This document shows, piece by piece, positions 1-11,089 of a DNA stretch of 64,000 nt. The stretch comes from Demequina pelophila. Lineage in GTDB: Bacteria; Actinomycetota; Actinomycetes; Actinomycetales; Demequinaceae. Below the pieces are notes generated by a model. It ran no database searches and was not told where the DNA came from. It was given only the letters and a program-made list of their open reading frames with translations. The number at the start of each line of letters is the position of its first letter. The stretch's first letter is position 1. The stretch covers positions 368,298 through 432,297 of the forward strand of contig NZ_BBLY01000004.1 in the NCBI RefSeq assembly GCF_000971175.1, in the 5' to 3' direction. The translations under genes were made by a program, and so were the position numbers.

Positions 1-91
1 GGGCGACCAGCTTGTCGACCCACGCGACCACGCGGGGGTCGGCGTCGGCGGGGGTGTTCACGGTGCGGGGCTCGTGCTCGGTGATGGTCAT
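1..91 (-). CDS. N-terminal fragment, possibly GTP-dependent PEP carboxykinase
   Basis: The window edge cuts this gene, leaving its first 30 codons. The start is ATG at 91 with an AGGGAGC ribosome binding site just upstream. The visible protein begins MTITEHEP and continues with a stretch ending ADPRVVAWVDKLVA. Actinobacterial GTP-dependent phosphoenolpyruvate carboxykinases open in a similar way: a disordered leader, then a helix of the type LLAWVEEVAAL. This is resemblance from memory over a short stretch, so the call is tentative. The divergent neighbour is a ramB-type regulator of acetate/propionate metabolism, which would suit a gluconeogenic or glyoxylate-cycle gene. Malate synthase or another acetate gene is the alternative. 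Confidence 0.4.
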   Translation of the reverse strand, partial: MTITEHEPRTVNTPADADPRVVAWVDKLVA

Positions 92-209
92 CGCTGCTCC
101 CTGATGGTTGGGGACTTCTGCTGCTCTGGAGAGGGCGGCGGTTCGGGAAGGGACCGCCTGGTTTCGACGCTAGAGGGGACGATGCGGGGATTGCGCGGGT
201 CTTTCGCGT

Positions 210-222
210 GAAGTTTGGCGAT
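210..222. promoter_or_regulatory. candidate RamB-like operator in divergent promoter region
   Basis: The 150-bp divergent region between the edge gene and the ramB-like gene contains GAAGTTTGGCGA. This resembles the AAAGTTTGCAAA-type sites bound by RamB in Corynebacterium. It lies about 20 bp before the regulator start, where autoregulation would be expected. The match is partial and rests on memory of the consensus. Confidence 0.3.
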
Positions 223-242
223 TCTTTCCGTAGGGTGAAGCC

Positions 243-1682
243 ATGCCGGATCTCGCCACGCTCGGGCGCCGCGTGCGCCACTTCCGGCTCGAGGCCGGGC
301 TCACCCTCGAGCAGCTGGGGCGCGACCTCGACGTCGCCCAGAGCCAGCTCTCGCTCATCGAGAACGGCCACCGGGAGCCCCGCCTCACGCTGCTGAGCGC
401 GCTGGCCGAGCGGCTGGGCGTGGGCGTGGGGGACCTGCTCGACGCGACGCCCCCGAGCCCGCGGGCCGCCCTGGAGATCGAGCTCGAGAAGGCCCAGGCG
501 AGCGCCGCGTACCGCGAGCTGGGGCTGCCCGAGCTCCGCGCCGGCCGGGCGCTGTCCGACGACGTGCTGGCCGCGCTGGTGGGCCTGCACCGCGAGCTCG
601 ACCGGCGCGCGCGGCTCGCGATCGCGACGCCGGAGGAGGCGCGCCGCGCCAACACCCGCCAGCGCATGCGCATGCAGAAGCGCGACAACCACCTGCCCGA
701 GATCGAGGCGCTCGCGAGCGAGGACGTGGCCGCCGCGGGGCACGAGGGCGGCGCGCTCACCCACCGCACGGTCACGCTCATGGGCGAGCGGCTGGGGCTG
801 TCCATCGTCCACGTCGACGACCTCCCGCACTCGGCCCGCTGCGTGCTCGACCTCGAGAGCGGCCGCATCTACATCCCCCCGGCCTCGATCCCCGGCGGGC
901 ACGGGCTGCGCTCGCTCGCGCTCCAGGCCATGGCGCACGTGCGCCTGGGCCACGGCGAGCCGCGCGACTACGCCGACTTCCTCGCGCAGCGCCAGGACGC
1001 GAGCTACTACGCCGCGGCGTGCCTCATGCCGACGGACGCGGCCGTCGCGTTCCTCGAGCGGGCCAAGCGCGATCGTGACATCGCGATCGAGGACTTCCGG
1101 GACGCGTTTGGCGTCACCCACGAGGCGGCCGCGCTGCGCTTCACCAACCTCGCGACCACGCACCTGGACATGACGCTGCACTTCCTGCGCGTCGCCGGCG
1201 ACGGCACCGTGGTGCGCGCCTACGAGAACGACGGCCTGCCGCTCCCGGTGGACGCCACGCGTGCCACGGAGGGTCAGGTGGTGTGCCGCGAGTGGAGCGC
1301 GCGGCGCGCGTTCGCCCGGACCACCCGCACCACCGAGTACTACCAGTACACCGACACCCCGGCGGGCACGTTCTTCGAGGCCACCCAGACGGGCGTCGCC
1401 GAGTCCGAGGAGTTCTCCATCACGCTGGGCGTGCCGTACCGGGAGTCCAAGTGGTTCCGCGGGCGCGACACCACCAACCGCGCGCAGTCGCGCTGCCCGG
1501 ACCTGAGCTGCTGCCGCCGGCCCGACGAGGAGGCGTCGCAGCGGTGGCGGGGGAGGGCGTGGGCGAGCGCCCGCGTCCACGCGCACATCTTCTCGCCCCT
1601 GCCGCAGGGCACGTATCCGGGGGTCGATGACCGCGAGCTGTACGCGTTCCTCGACTCCCACGCCGCCGACGGCGAGGAGTGA
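243..1682 (+). CDS. ramB: XRE-family short-chain fatty acid / acetate metabolism regulator, RamB type
   Basis: A 479-residue DNA-binding regulator. Residues 5-60 form an XRE helix-turn-helix (LGRRVRHFRLEAGLTLEQLG ... SLIENGHREPRLTLLSALAERLGV). The middle resembles the ImmA/IrrE-like region of this family (SLALQAMAHVRLGHG). The C-terminal third is the ScfRs-type domain with a cysteine cluster (SRCPDLSCCRR). This architecture is that of RamB, which controls acetate, glyoxylate and propionate genes in actinobacteria. The start is ATG at 243, preceded by GGGTGAAG. The gene is divergent from the edge gene, with the operator candidate between them. Family assignment is firm; identity with RamB itself is inferred. 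Confidence 0.85.
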   Translation: MPDLATLGRRVRHFRLEAGLTLEQLGRDLDVAQSQLSLIENGHREPRLTLLSALAERLGVGVGDLLDATPPSPRAALEIELEKAQASAAYRELGLPELRAGRALSDDVLAALVGLHRELDRRARLAIATPEEARRANTRQRMRMQKRDNHLPEIEALASEDVAAAGHEGGALTHRTVTLMGERLGLSIVHVDDLPHSARCVLDLESGRIYIPPASIPGGHGLRSLALQAMAHVRLGHGEPRDYADFLAQRQDASYYAAACLMPTDAAVAFLERAKRDRDIAIEDFRDAFGVTHEAAALRFTNLATTHLDMTLHFLRVAGDGTVVRAYENDGLPLPVDATRATEGQVVCREWSARRAFARTTRTTEYYQYTDTPAGTFFEATQTGVAESEEFSITLGVPYRESKWFRGRDTTNRAQSRCPDLSCCRRPDEEASQRWRGRAWASARVHAHIFSPLPQGTYPGVDDRELYAFLDSHAADGEE

Positions 1683-1686
1683 GCGG

Positions 1687-2223
1687 CTAGTCCTCCGCGG
1701 CCTGGCGCGCCCGGTAGGCGTGCACCGCCGCGCGGTTGGTGCACGTCGGGGAGCAGTACTTGCGCGACCGGTTGCGGGACATGTCGAGCACCACGCCCTC
1801 GCAGTCGTCCATGGCGCAGCGGTCCAGCCGGGTCATCTCGTCCGCGCGGATCACGTCGATCATCGCCATCGCTGTCTCGACCAGGATGCGCGCGTGCAGC
1901 GGGGCGTCGTCGCTCGTGCCGTGGATGTGCCAGTCGCGGCCGTCGTGGCGCACCAGCCGGGGGAGGGCGTGCTGCTCCGCGAGGATCGCGTTGACCAGCG
2001 GAACCGCCTCGTCCCGCGTGGCGCTGAAGAGCCGGCGCAGCGGCGTCCGGATCGCACGCACCCGCTCGAGGTCGCCCTCGCCGGGCGGCCGGCCCGAGAA
2101 CTCGAAGCGCGCGTAGAACTCCGTCAGATCCTCGAACGTCTCCAGCGTGTCCGGCTCGAGCTCCGAGTTGGCGAGGAACACGCCGGACTCCAGCGCCTCG
2201 ACGGTGTCACTGGCAAAACTCAT
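1687..2223 (-). CDS. ABATE / CGNR zinc-finger transcriptional regulator
   Basis: A 178-residue protein with an N-terminal ABATE-type stress-response region and a C-terminal CGNR-like zinc finger. The finger shows RCAMDDC, then RSRKYCSPTCTNRAAVHAYR, giving a C-x4-C ... C-x3-C metal site; the family CGNR tetrad appears here as CTNR. Such proteins are usually local repressors or activators of an adjacent gene. It is divergent from an EamA exporter with only 38 bp between the two start codons. There is no ribosome binding site: TAATGT at 2230-2235 (minus strand) lies 6 nt before the ATG, suggesting a leaderless transcript. It probably regulates itself and the exporter through the palindrome at 2252-2266. 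Confidence 0.85.
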   Translation of the reverse strand: MSFASDTVEALESGVFLANSELEPDTLETFEDLTEFYARFEFSGRPPGEGDLERVRAIRTPLRRLFSATRDEAVPLVNAILAEQHALPRLVRHDGRDWHIHGTSDDAPLHARILVETAMAMIDVIRADEMTRLDRCAMDDCEGVVLDMSRNRSRKYCSPTCTNRAAVHAYRARQAAED

Positions 2224-2224
2224 T

Positions 2225-2266
2225 TTGACACATTACCAGAGTGCGCGTACCGTCATGAGTCATGAC
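2225..2266. promoter_or_regulatory. overlapping divergent promoters with palindromic operator
   Basis: On the plus strand TTGACA (2225-2230), a 17-bp spacer and TACCGT (2248-2253) form a good sigma-70 type promoter. Its expected transcription start falls at the ATG of the EamA gene (2262). The minus-strand TAATGT (2235-2230) serves the CGNR gene. The perfect odd palindrome GTCATGAGTCATGAC (2252-2266) covers the plus -10 box and start site. A further TCATGAC half-site follows at 2275-2281. Occupancy of the palindrome would block the exporter promoter. Confidence 0.65.
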
Positions 2267-3329
2267 TGTTTTTGCTCATGACGCCGCCCGCGGGCGGCTG
2301 GCGGCCGGACTCGGCTTCGCGCTCGTCTCCGCGCTCTCGTTCGGCGCCTCGGGTTCGCTGGGGCGCGGCCTCATCGATGCGGGCTGGACCGCCGGCGCCG
2401 CGACGCTCGCGCGCGTGACCATCGCGGCGGTGGTGCTCGCCGTGCCCGCGTTGCTCGCGATGCGCGGCCGCTGGGGCGCGCTGCGCCACGGCTGGCGCCT
2501 CGTGGTCGCCTACGGCCTGTTCGCGGTGGCGGGCTGCCAGCTCTTCTACTTCATGGCCGTGACCCACCTCGACGTGGGCGTGGCGCTGCTCATCGAGTAC
2601 ATGGCGCCCGTCGCCGTGGTCGCGTGGCTGTGGGTCCGCCAGGGGCACCGGCCGTCGCCGCTGACGCTCGTGGGCGGGGCCGTCGCGCTCGGCGGCATGG
2701 CCCTGCTGCTCGACTTCCTGGGCGGCAGCGTCCACGTCGACGTCGTGGGCGTCGGTTGGGCGCTGCTCGCGATGGTCGGCGCGGCCGTGTACTTCGTGAT
2801 CGGCGGCGACAACTCCACCGGGCTGCCCCCGGTGATGCTCGCCTGGGGAGGCCTCGTGGTCGGCGGCGTCGCCCTGGCGCTCGCGGGCCTGGTGGGCCTG
2901 CCGATCGCGGCGACCACCGCATCGGTCGCGCTCGTGCCCGTCACCCTGCCGTGGTGGGGCGCCCTCCTGCTGCTCGGCGTCGTCACGGCGGCGGTCGCAT
3001 ACGTCACCGGCATCGCCGCGACGCGCCGCCTGGGCGCGCGCCTGGGCTCGTTCGTCGCCCTCATCGAGGTGGTCGCCGCCGCCGGATTCGCGTGGCTGCT
3101 GCTCGCGCAGGCGCCCGCGCCCGTCCAGTACGCCGGCGCCGCGCTCATCCTGGGCGGCGTCGTGCTCGTCAAGCTCGGCGAGCCCGGCGAGCCCGCGCTC
3201 GAGATCGCCCCGGACGGCACGTCCGACGCGGTGCCCGACACCGTGCCGGCCGAATTCGTCGCGGAGGCCCGTGCATCGTCCCTCGACAATCCCGCCATGG
3301 CGGAGGCGTCCCAGGCACAAGGCGGATAG
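2262..3329 (+). CDS. EamA/DMT-superfamily metabolite exporter
   Basis: A 355-residue integral membrane protein with two EamA repeats of about five helices each. The first begins RLAAGLGFALVSALSFGASG and the second follows the GWALLAMVGAAVYFVIGGD segment; the protein ends in a hydrophilic tail of roughly 50 residues. It is probably a drug/metabolite efflux carrier of the plasma membrane; the substrate cannot be read from sequence. The ATG at 2262 has no Shine-Dalgarno sequence and coincides with the predicted transcription start, so translation is probably leaderless. The divergent CGNR regulator is its likely local controller. Confidence 0.85.
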   Translation: MTVFAHDAARGRLAAGLGFALVSALSFGASGSLGRGLIDAGWTAGAATLARVTIAAVVLAVPALLAMRGRWGALRHGWRLVVAYGLFAVAGCQLFYFMAVTHLDVGVALLIEYMAPVAVVAWLWVRQGHRPSPLTLVGGAVALGGMALLLDFLGGSVHVDVVGVGWALLAMVGAAVYFVIGGDNSTGLPPVMLAWGGLVVGGVALALAGLVGLPIAATTASVALVPVTLPWWGALLLLGVVTAAVAYVTGIAATRRLGARLGSFVALIEVVAAAGFAWLLLAQAPAPVQYAGAALILGGVVLVKLGEPGEPALEIAPDGTSDAVPDTVPAEFVAEARASSLDNPAMAEASQAQGG

Positions 3330-3398
3330 ACCGGATAGACTGGGGTGCCGGTCGACGTCGTCCCGGCTCCCCCTTCTTCTCTCAGAAACGAGTTCCGG

Positions 3399-5300
<1,902 letters not shown>

Positions 5301-5308
5301 CCGGCGCG

Positions 5309-5330
5309 GGGGCGCCTTCCGGGGCGCCCC
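5309..5330. terminator. hairpin after typA
   Basis: GGGGCGCC and GGCGCCCC pair as an 8-bp GC stem with a 6-nt loop, starting 8 nt after the typA stop. There is no U tract, as is common in high-GC actinobacteria. Confidence 0.5.
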
Positions 5331-5359
5331 TACGGCCCTCACGAGCGCCCCTGCCGCCG

Positions 5360-5413
5360 TGGTGGTAGATCTGCGCACGAAGCGGCGCCACCTCGTGCGC
5401 AGATCTACCACCA
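5360..5413. repeat. long perfect inverted repeat (21-bp arms)
   Basis: Left arm 5360-5380 (core GTGGTAGATCTGCGCACGA) pairs perfectly with 5393-5413 around a 12-nt loop. With its AT-containing centre and absence of a U tract it does not look like an ordinary terminator. Its right arm abuts the 32-bp tandem array directly. The span 5301-5618 otherwise holds no gene; open frames across it are repeat artefacts. Confidence 0.8.
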
Positions 5414-5600
5414 GCGCCGGTGCGCGGGTGCGCGTCCACCCGCCAGCGCCGGTGCGCGGGTGCGCGTCCGCCAGCCAGCGCCCCTGCGAGGGTGCGCGTC
5501 CGCCAGCCGGCGCCGGTGCGGCTGTGCCTCCACCCGCCAGCGCCGGTGCGAGGGCGTGCCTCCACCCACCAGCGCCGGTGCGAGGGTGCGCATCCACCCG
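5411..5600. repeat. six tandem 32-bp units (minisatellite)
   Basis: Units at 5411-5442, 5443-5474, 5475-5506, 5507-5536 (30 bp), 5537-5568 and 5569-5600. Each begins CCAGCGCCGGTGCG (or a 1-3 base variant) and ends in TCCACCCG or TCCGCCAG. Units are contiguous with no spacers, so this is not CRISPR. The array stops 5 bp before a TACACT -10 box of the next gene and may affect its promoter. Confidence 0.85.
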
Positions 5601-5618
5601 CGTCCTACACTTGCCCCC

Positions 5619-5969
5619 ATGAGAGCCGCGCTGTCCTACGTCGTGCTCGCGGGGCTCGGCGCCATTGCCGCGCTGGTGGGAGCAGGGTCGCACCGCGCCT
5701 ACCCGATCGCGGGTCTGGTGCTGTGCCTGGCGATGATCGCGCTCGCGAGCGTGTTCGCGCGGGCCTGGCGCGGCTTCGCCGGGATTGCGGTACTGGGCGC
5801 GGCCTGGGCCATCGTCACCATCCCGCTCGCCATGGAGGGCCCCGGCGGCTCGTTCCTGGTCGTGGAGGACGCGTTGGGCCTCACCTGGGTCTTCGGCGGG
5901 GCGGCACTCATCGCCGCCGCGGCCGTCGTGCCCGGCAGGCTGCTGACGGGAGGACCCGATGTCCGCTGA
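5619..5969 (+). CDS. small integral membrane protein, unknown function
   Basis: I do not recognise a family for this 116-residue protein. It shows about four hydrophobic segments (residues roughly 5-22, 27-45, 50-68 and 84-104). The start is ATG 5619. There is no ribosome binding site, and TACACT at 5606-5611 lies 7 nt upstream, so a leaderless transcript is likely. Longer in-frame starts would run through the tandem repeat and are rejected. Its 3' end overlaps the VanW gene start by 11 nt, which suggests co-transcription and a possible envelope role. Confidence 0.7.
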   Translation: MRAALSYVVLAGLGAIAALVGAGSHRAYPIAGLVLCLAMIALASVFARAWRGFAGIAVLGAAWAIVTIPLAMEGPGGSFLVVEDALGLTWVFGGAALIAAAAVVPGRLLTGGPDVR

Positions 5970-7779
5970 CGACGACTCGACCGAGGTGCTGCCCGCCATG
6001 AATGGCGCGACGCAGCCCGGCTCGACGCCGCCCGGCGCGACGCCGCCCGGCGCGACGCAGCCCGGCTCGACGCCGCCCGGCGCGACGCAGCCGAGCGCCC
6101 CGAAGGGCGGCGGCTTCCGCTGGGGCCTGCTCACCATGGTGCTCGTGCTGCTGGTGCTCGCGGGCGGGTACTACGCGGCCGCGGCGTACACCGCCGAGCG
6201 GGTGCCCGCGGGCACGTCGGTGCTCGGCGTGGACATCGGCGGCCTCACCGAGCCCGAGGCCCGGGCCGCTCTCGACGGCGCGGCGGAGGAGGCGAACACG
6301 GCGCCGCTCGCGGTGACCGCCGGAGAGGCGGAGATCTCCCTCGACCCCGCCACGGCGGGCCTGGCGGTCGATGCGGGAGCGACGGTCGACTCGCTGATCG
6401 GCTTCACGCTCGACCCGTACGACATCTGGCGCGGCTTCTCCGGCGCGGACGCCCAGGTCGAGCCCGTGGTCGCGGTCGAGCGCGACGCCCTGACTGCGGC
6501 CCTCGACGACGCGGCGGACAGCCTGCGTGTCGAGCCCGTCGACGCGCAGGTCGCGCTCGACGGCACCCACGCCGCAGTGACGGCGGCTGTGGACGGCAGC
6601 GCCCTCGACGTCGACGCGACCGCGGACACGATCGTGGCCGCGTGGCCCACGGACGGCGTCGACGCCGCGATGACGGTCGAGGCGGCGGCGCTCACCACCG
6701 CGGCCGCCCAGGAGTACGCCCAGGAGCTCGACACCACGCTGCTCGCCGGCGACGTCACCCTCACCGGGCCTCGCGGGGACGTGGTGCTCACGCCCGCGGA
6801 CCTGGCCGGGTACGCGGAGGTCCGCGACGAGGGCGCCTCGTTCGACGTGGCCGTCAACGGCGAGCGCCTGGCGCGCGACCTCGCCGCGCGCACCCCCGAG
6901 CTCGAGAGCGAGTCGACCGAGCCGTCCATCGCCTTCGACTCCTCGCACCGGATCGACCTGGCGAACTCGTCGCCCGGCTCGAGCTCCACCTCGCTCGACG
7001 GCTCCGCGCTCGGCGAGACGGTGCTCGCCGCGGTGGCGGACCCGGAGCGCGCGGGCGAGCTGCCGTACGCGGACCCCGAGGAGGGGGAGGGCGACCTCGC
7101 GATCGACCTCGACGAGCTCTCGGAGGTGGTCTCGTCCTTCACCACCCCGCTGCCGTACGACCCGACGCGCACCAAGAACCTCGCCCGCGCGGGCGAGCTC
7201 ATCACGGGCGTCGTCATCCGGCCCGGCGAGCGGTTCGACCTCACCGAGGTGCTCGCGCCCATCAACGCGGCGAACGGCTACTTCGAGGCCGGCATCCTGG
7301 TCAACGGCATCCACACCACCGGCTTCGGCGGCGGGCTCTCCCAGGTGGCCACCACGACCTACAACGCGGGCTACTTCGCCGGCATGGAGGACATCGAGCA
7401 CCGGCCCCACTCGGTGTGGTTCGAGCGCTACCCGGCCGGCCGCGAGTCGACCATGTTCATCGGCTCGATCAACATGGTGTTCGAGAACTCGACGCCGTAC
7501 GCGCTGGTCATGAGCGCGTACGTCGACGGCGGCACCGAGTTCACCGTGGACATCTGGTCGACGCCCCACTTCACCGTGAAGACGTACGCCTCCGACAAGC
7601 GCAACGTGACCCAGCCCACCACGGTGGACGTGAGCGATTCGCGCTGCGAGCCGTCCACGCCCGGCCAGGCCGGCTTCACCATCACCAACACGCGCGAGGT
7701 GTACCTGGGCGACGAGCTGGTGGACACGACCGACTTCACCTGGACCTACCGGCCCGACAACGGAGTGAACTGCGTCTGA
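5959..7779 (+). CDS. VanW-family protein with putative peptidoglycan-binding domains
   Basis: A 606-residue envelope protein. A short cytoplasmic tail carries five PG[SA]T[PQ] pentapeptide repeats (residues about 18-42), encoded by 15-bp DNA repeats. A single membrane helix follows (about 53-75), then extracellular PG_binding_4-type repeats. The C-terminal VanW domain begins near TRTKNLARAGELI and includes the FGGGLSQVATTTYNAGYFAG motif. VanW occurs in some glycopeptide resistance clusters, but this chromosomal architecture is common in actinobacteria and does not imply resistance. The role in the cell wall is unproven. Confidence 0.88.
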   Translation: MSADDDSTEVLPAMNGATQPGSTPPGATPPGATQPGSTPPGATQPSAPKGGGFRWGLLTMVLVLLVLAGGYYAAAAYTAERVPAGTSVLGVDIGGLTEPEARAALDGAAEEANTAPLAVTAGEAEISLDPATAGLAVDAGATVDSLIGFTLDPYDIWRGFSGADAQVEPVVAVERDALTAALDDAADSLRVEPVDAQVALDGTHAAVTAAVDGSALDVDATADTIVAAWPTDGVDAAMTVEAAALTTAAAQEYAQELDTTLLAGDVTLTGPRGDVVLTPADLAGYAEVRDEGASFDVAVNGERLARDLAARTPELESESTEPSIAFDSSHRIDLANSSPGSSSTSLDGSALGETVLAAVADPERAGELPYADPEEGEGDLAIDLDELSEVVSSFTTPLPYDPTRTKNLARAGELITGVVIRPGERFDLTEVLAPINAANGYFEAGILVNGIHTTGFGGGLSQVATTTYNAGYFAGMEDIEHRPHSVWFERYPAGRESTMFIGSINMVFENSTPYALVMSAYVDGGTEFTVDIWSTPHFTVKTYASDKRNVTQPTTVDVSDSRCEPSTPGQAGFTITNTREVYLGDELVDTTDFTWTYRPDNGVNCV

Positions 7780-7848
7780 CGCCGCCCGCCGCTCGTCGTC
7801 GCCGGTAGAACCGGTGCGCGGGGGAGCGGAACCCGGGCGGCCCGGGGA

Positions 7849-7854
7849 TAGGAT
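7849..7854 (+). promoter_or_regulatory. -10 box of fdxA promoter
   Basis: TAGGAT lies 36 nt before the ferredoxin start, in the 110-bp gap after the VanW gene. No clear -35 box is visible. Confidence 0.4.
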
Positions 7855-7889
7855 GGATCGTCAGCCGCCCCCTGAACGGAGGAGATCCC

Positions 7890-8210
7890 GTGACGTACGT
7901 CATCGCGTTGCCCTGTGTCGATGTCAAGGACAAGGCATGCATCGACGAGTGTCCCGTGGACTGCATCTACGAGGGCGAGCGCAGCCTCTACATCCACCCC
8001 GACGAGTGCGTCGACTGCGGCGCCTGCGAGCCGGTGTGCCCGGTCGAGGCGATCTACTACGAGGACGACGTCCCCGACAAGTGGGCCGACTACTACAAGG
8101 CGAACGTCGAGTTCTTCTCGGAGATCGGCTCGCCCGGCGGCGCGGCCAAGATGGGCCTGATCGAGCACGATCACGACATCATCAAGGCGCTCCCGCCGCA
8201 GAACGGCTGA
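7890..8210 (+). CDS. fdxA: seven-iron ferredoxin, [3Fe-4S][4Fe-4S]
   Basis: A 106-residue bacterial ferredoxin. The first cluster region has CVDVKDKACIDECPVDCIYEG and the second CVDCGACEPVCPVEAI; together these give the ligands of one 3Fe-4S and one 4Fe-4S centre. The acidic C-terminal extension (PDKWADYYKANVEFF) is typical of actinobacterial FdxA. The start is GTG 7890 behind a GGAGGAG ribosome binding site. It is a cytoplasmic electron carrier; the redox partner cannot be told from context. dapC follows after 8 nt, probably in the same transcript. Confidence 0.96.
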   Translation: MTYVIALPCVDVKDKACIDECPVDCIYEGERSLYIHPDECVDCGACEPVCPVEAIYYEDDVPDKWADYYKANVEFFSEIGSPGGAAKMGLIEHDHDIIKALPPQNG

Positions 8211-8218
8211 CGCGCCCC

Positions 8219-9328
8219 ATGGGCCTCAGCCCCCGGGCGCTGCCCGACTTCCCCTGGGACTCGCTCGCGCCCTACCGCGCCCGCGCGGCCGCGCACCCGG
8301 ACGGGCTCGTCGACCTCTCCGTGGGCACCCCGGTCGATCCCACGCCCGCCGTGATCCGCGAGGCGCTCGTCGCCGCCGCGGACGCCCCGGGCTACCCGGC
8401 CACCCACGGCACGCCGGCGCTGCGCGAGGCCGTCGCGGCGTGGTTCGCGCGCCGTCGCGGCGCCCCTGGCGTCGACCCGGCCGCCGTGCTGCCCACGGTG
8501 GGCTCCAAGGAACTGGTCGCCACGCTGCCCGCCTACCTGGGCCTGGGGAAGGGCGACATCGTGGTCCATCCCCGCGCCGCGTACCCCACCTACGACGTGG
8601 GCGCCCGGCTGGCGGGCGCCACGGCGCTCGCGACGGACGACGTCGACGACTGGCGCGGCAACCCCGCCGTGAAGCTGGTGTGGCTGAACTCGCCGTCGAA
8701 CCCCACGGGCGCGGTGATGGACGCCGCGGCCATGGCGGAGGTGGTGGCCGCCGCGCGCGAGATCGGCGCGCTCGTGGCCTCCGACGAGTGCTACGCGGAG
8801 CTGGCATGGACCGATGCGCCGGTGCCCTCGGTCCTCGACCCGCAGGTGTGCGGCGGCTCCCACGAGGGCGTGCTCGCCGTGTACTCGCTGTCCAAGCAGT
8901 CCAACCTGGCCGGCTACCGCGCGGCCTTCACCGCCGGCGACCCGGCCGTGGTCGCCGCCCTGCTCGAGGTCCGCAAGCACGCGGGCCTGATCATGCCGGC
9001 GCCCGTGCAGGCGGCCATGACGGCCGCCCTGGGGGACGATGCGCACGTCGCCGAGCAGCGCGAGCGCTACCGCGCGCGTCGCGACACCCTGCTGCCCGCG
9101 GTCGAGGCGGCGGGCTTCCGCGTCGACCACTCGGTGGCGGGCCTGTACCTGTGGGCCACGCGGGACGAGGACTGCTGGGAAACCCTTGACCTTCTCGCGG
9201 GACACGGCATACTGGCGGCGCCGGGCGCGTTCTACGGCGAGGCGGCTCGCCGACACGTGAGGATTGCCCTCACGGCGAGGGATAACGCTGTCGCCTCGGC
9301 ATCCAGTAGGCTCGCAAAAGGTCGGTAA
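8219..9328 (+). CDS. dapC: succinyldiaminopimelate aminotransferase
   Basis: A 369-residue fold-type I PLP aminotransferase. It has the glycine-rich start of the family (VDLSVGTPVDPTP), the NSPSNPTG motif, SDECYAEL before the cofactor region, and SLSKQSNLAGYR with the Schiff-base lysine. It converts N-succinyl-2-amino-6-oxopimelate to N-succinyl-LL-diaminopimelate. dapD and dapE lie 3-4 kb downstream, which supports this call over a generic aminotransferase. The ATG at 8219 (MGLSPRALPDFPWDSL) fits actinobacterial DapC; open frame further upstream overlaps ferredoxin and is not used. Confidence 0.9.
   Translation: MGLSPRALPDFPWDSLAPYRARAAAHPDGLVDLSVGTPVDPTPAVIREALVAAADAPGYPATHGTPALREAVAAWFARRRGAPGVDPAAVLPTVGSKELVATLPAYLGLGKGDIVVHPRAAYPTYDVGARLAGATALATDDVDDWRGNPAVKLVWLNSPSNPTGAVMDAAAMAEVVAAAREIGALVASDECYAELAWTDAPVPSVLDPQVCGGSHEGVLAVYSLSKQSNLAGYRAAFTAGDPAVVAALLEVRKHAGLIMPAPVQAAMTAALGDDAHVAEQRERYRARRDTLLPAVEAAGFRVDHSVAGLYLWATRDEDCWETLDLLAGHGILAAPGAFYGEAARRHVRIALTARDNAVASASSRLAKGR
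9307..9312 (+). promoter_or_regulatory. candidate -10 box for gltA inside the 3' end of dapC
   Basis: TAGGCT lies within the last codons of dapC, about 70 nt before the citrate synthase start. TAGGCT is a recurrent -10 sequence in this window. The -35 box is unclear. Confidence 0.35.
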
Positions 9329-9383
9329 AAGCCCGAGGTGAGGCGCCCCCGACCGGCACATGGACGGTTTCGAAGGGGAACAC

Positions 9384-10676
<1,293 letters not shown>

Positions 10677-10739
10677 ACCCCGGGTCGGTCGCGTCGGCGC
10701 GCGGTGAGCGGCGGCGCGACACGACGAGGGGGTACGGCG

Positions 10740-11024
10740 ATGCCGATCGACGACGAGGCGCTGCGGCGCCAGGCGCGCAAGCGCGTGGAGGCCCGCAACG
10801 GCTTCTACTGGTACCTGGTGGTCTGCATCGTGGTGTGGGGCATGCTCACGCTCATCTGGTGGATGACCGGCGGCGGCTACTTCTGGCCCGCCTGGGCCAT
10901 GCTCGGCATGGGCATCGGCCTGATCTTCGCGGGTGCCGCGGCGTTCCTGCCCGGGCTGGGCCAGGTGACCGAGGACCGCGTCGAGCGCGAGTACCGCAAG
11001 CTCAAGCGCGAGCACGGGGAGTAG
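10740..11024 (+). CDS. 2TM domain protein
   Basis: A 94-residue protein with two closely spaced membrane helices (WYLVVCIVVWGMLTLIWWMTGG and FWPAWAMLGMGIGLIFAGAAAF), flanked by basic and acidic segments. This matches the small 2TM domain family of unknown function. In histidine kinases the same domain acts as a membrane anchor, but no kinase part is present here. The start is ATG 10740 behind GAGGGGG; an upstream in-frame start lacks a binding site. Confidence 0.75.
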   Translation: MPIDDEALRRQARKRVEARNGFYWYLVVCIVVWGMLTLIWWMTGGGYFWPAWAMLGMGIGLIFAGAAAFLPGLGQVTEDRVEREYRKLKREHGE

Positions 11025-11089
11025 CGCGCCCGGGCTCCGCGCGGGCACCGCGCCGGCACGGCACGGGCCCCGTCCGGGCCGACGCGCGC

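Noticed and set aside
5411-5600. Regular repeats resembling a CRISPR array
   Set aside because: Units are contiguous 32-bp tandem copies with no unique spacers, and no cas gene is present.
5959-7779. Vancomycin resistance determinant
   Set aside because: VanW alone, without vanHAX or a two-component system, is a common chromosomal envelope protein.
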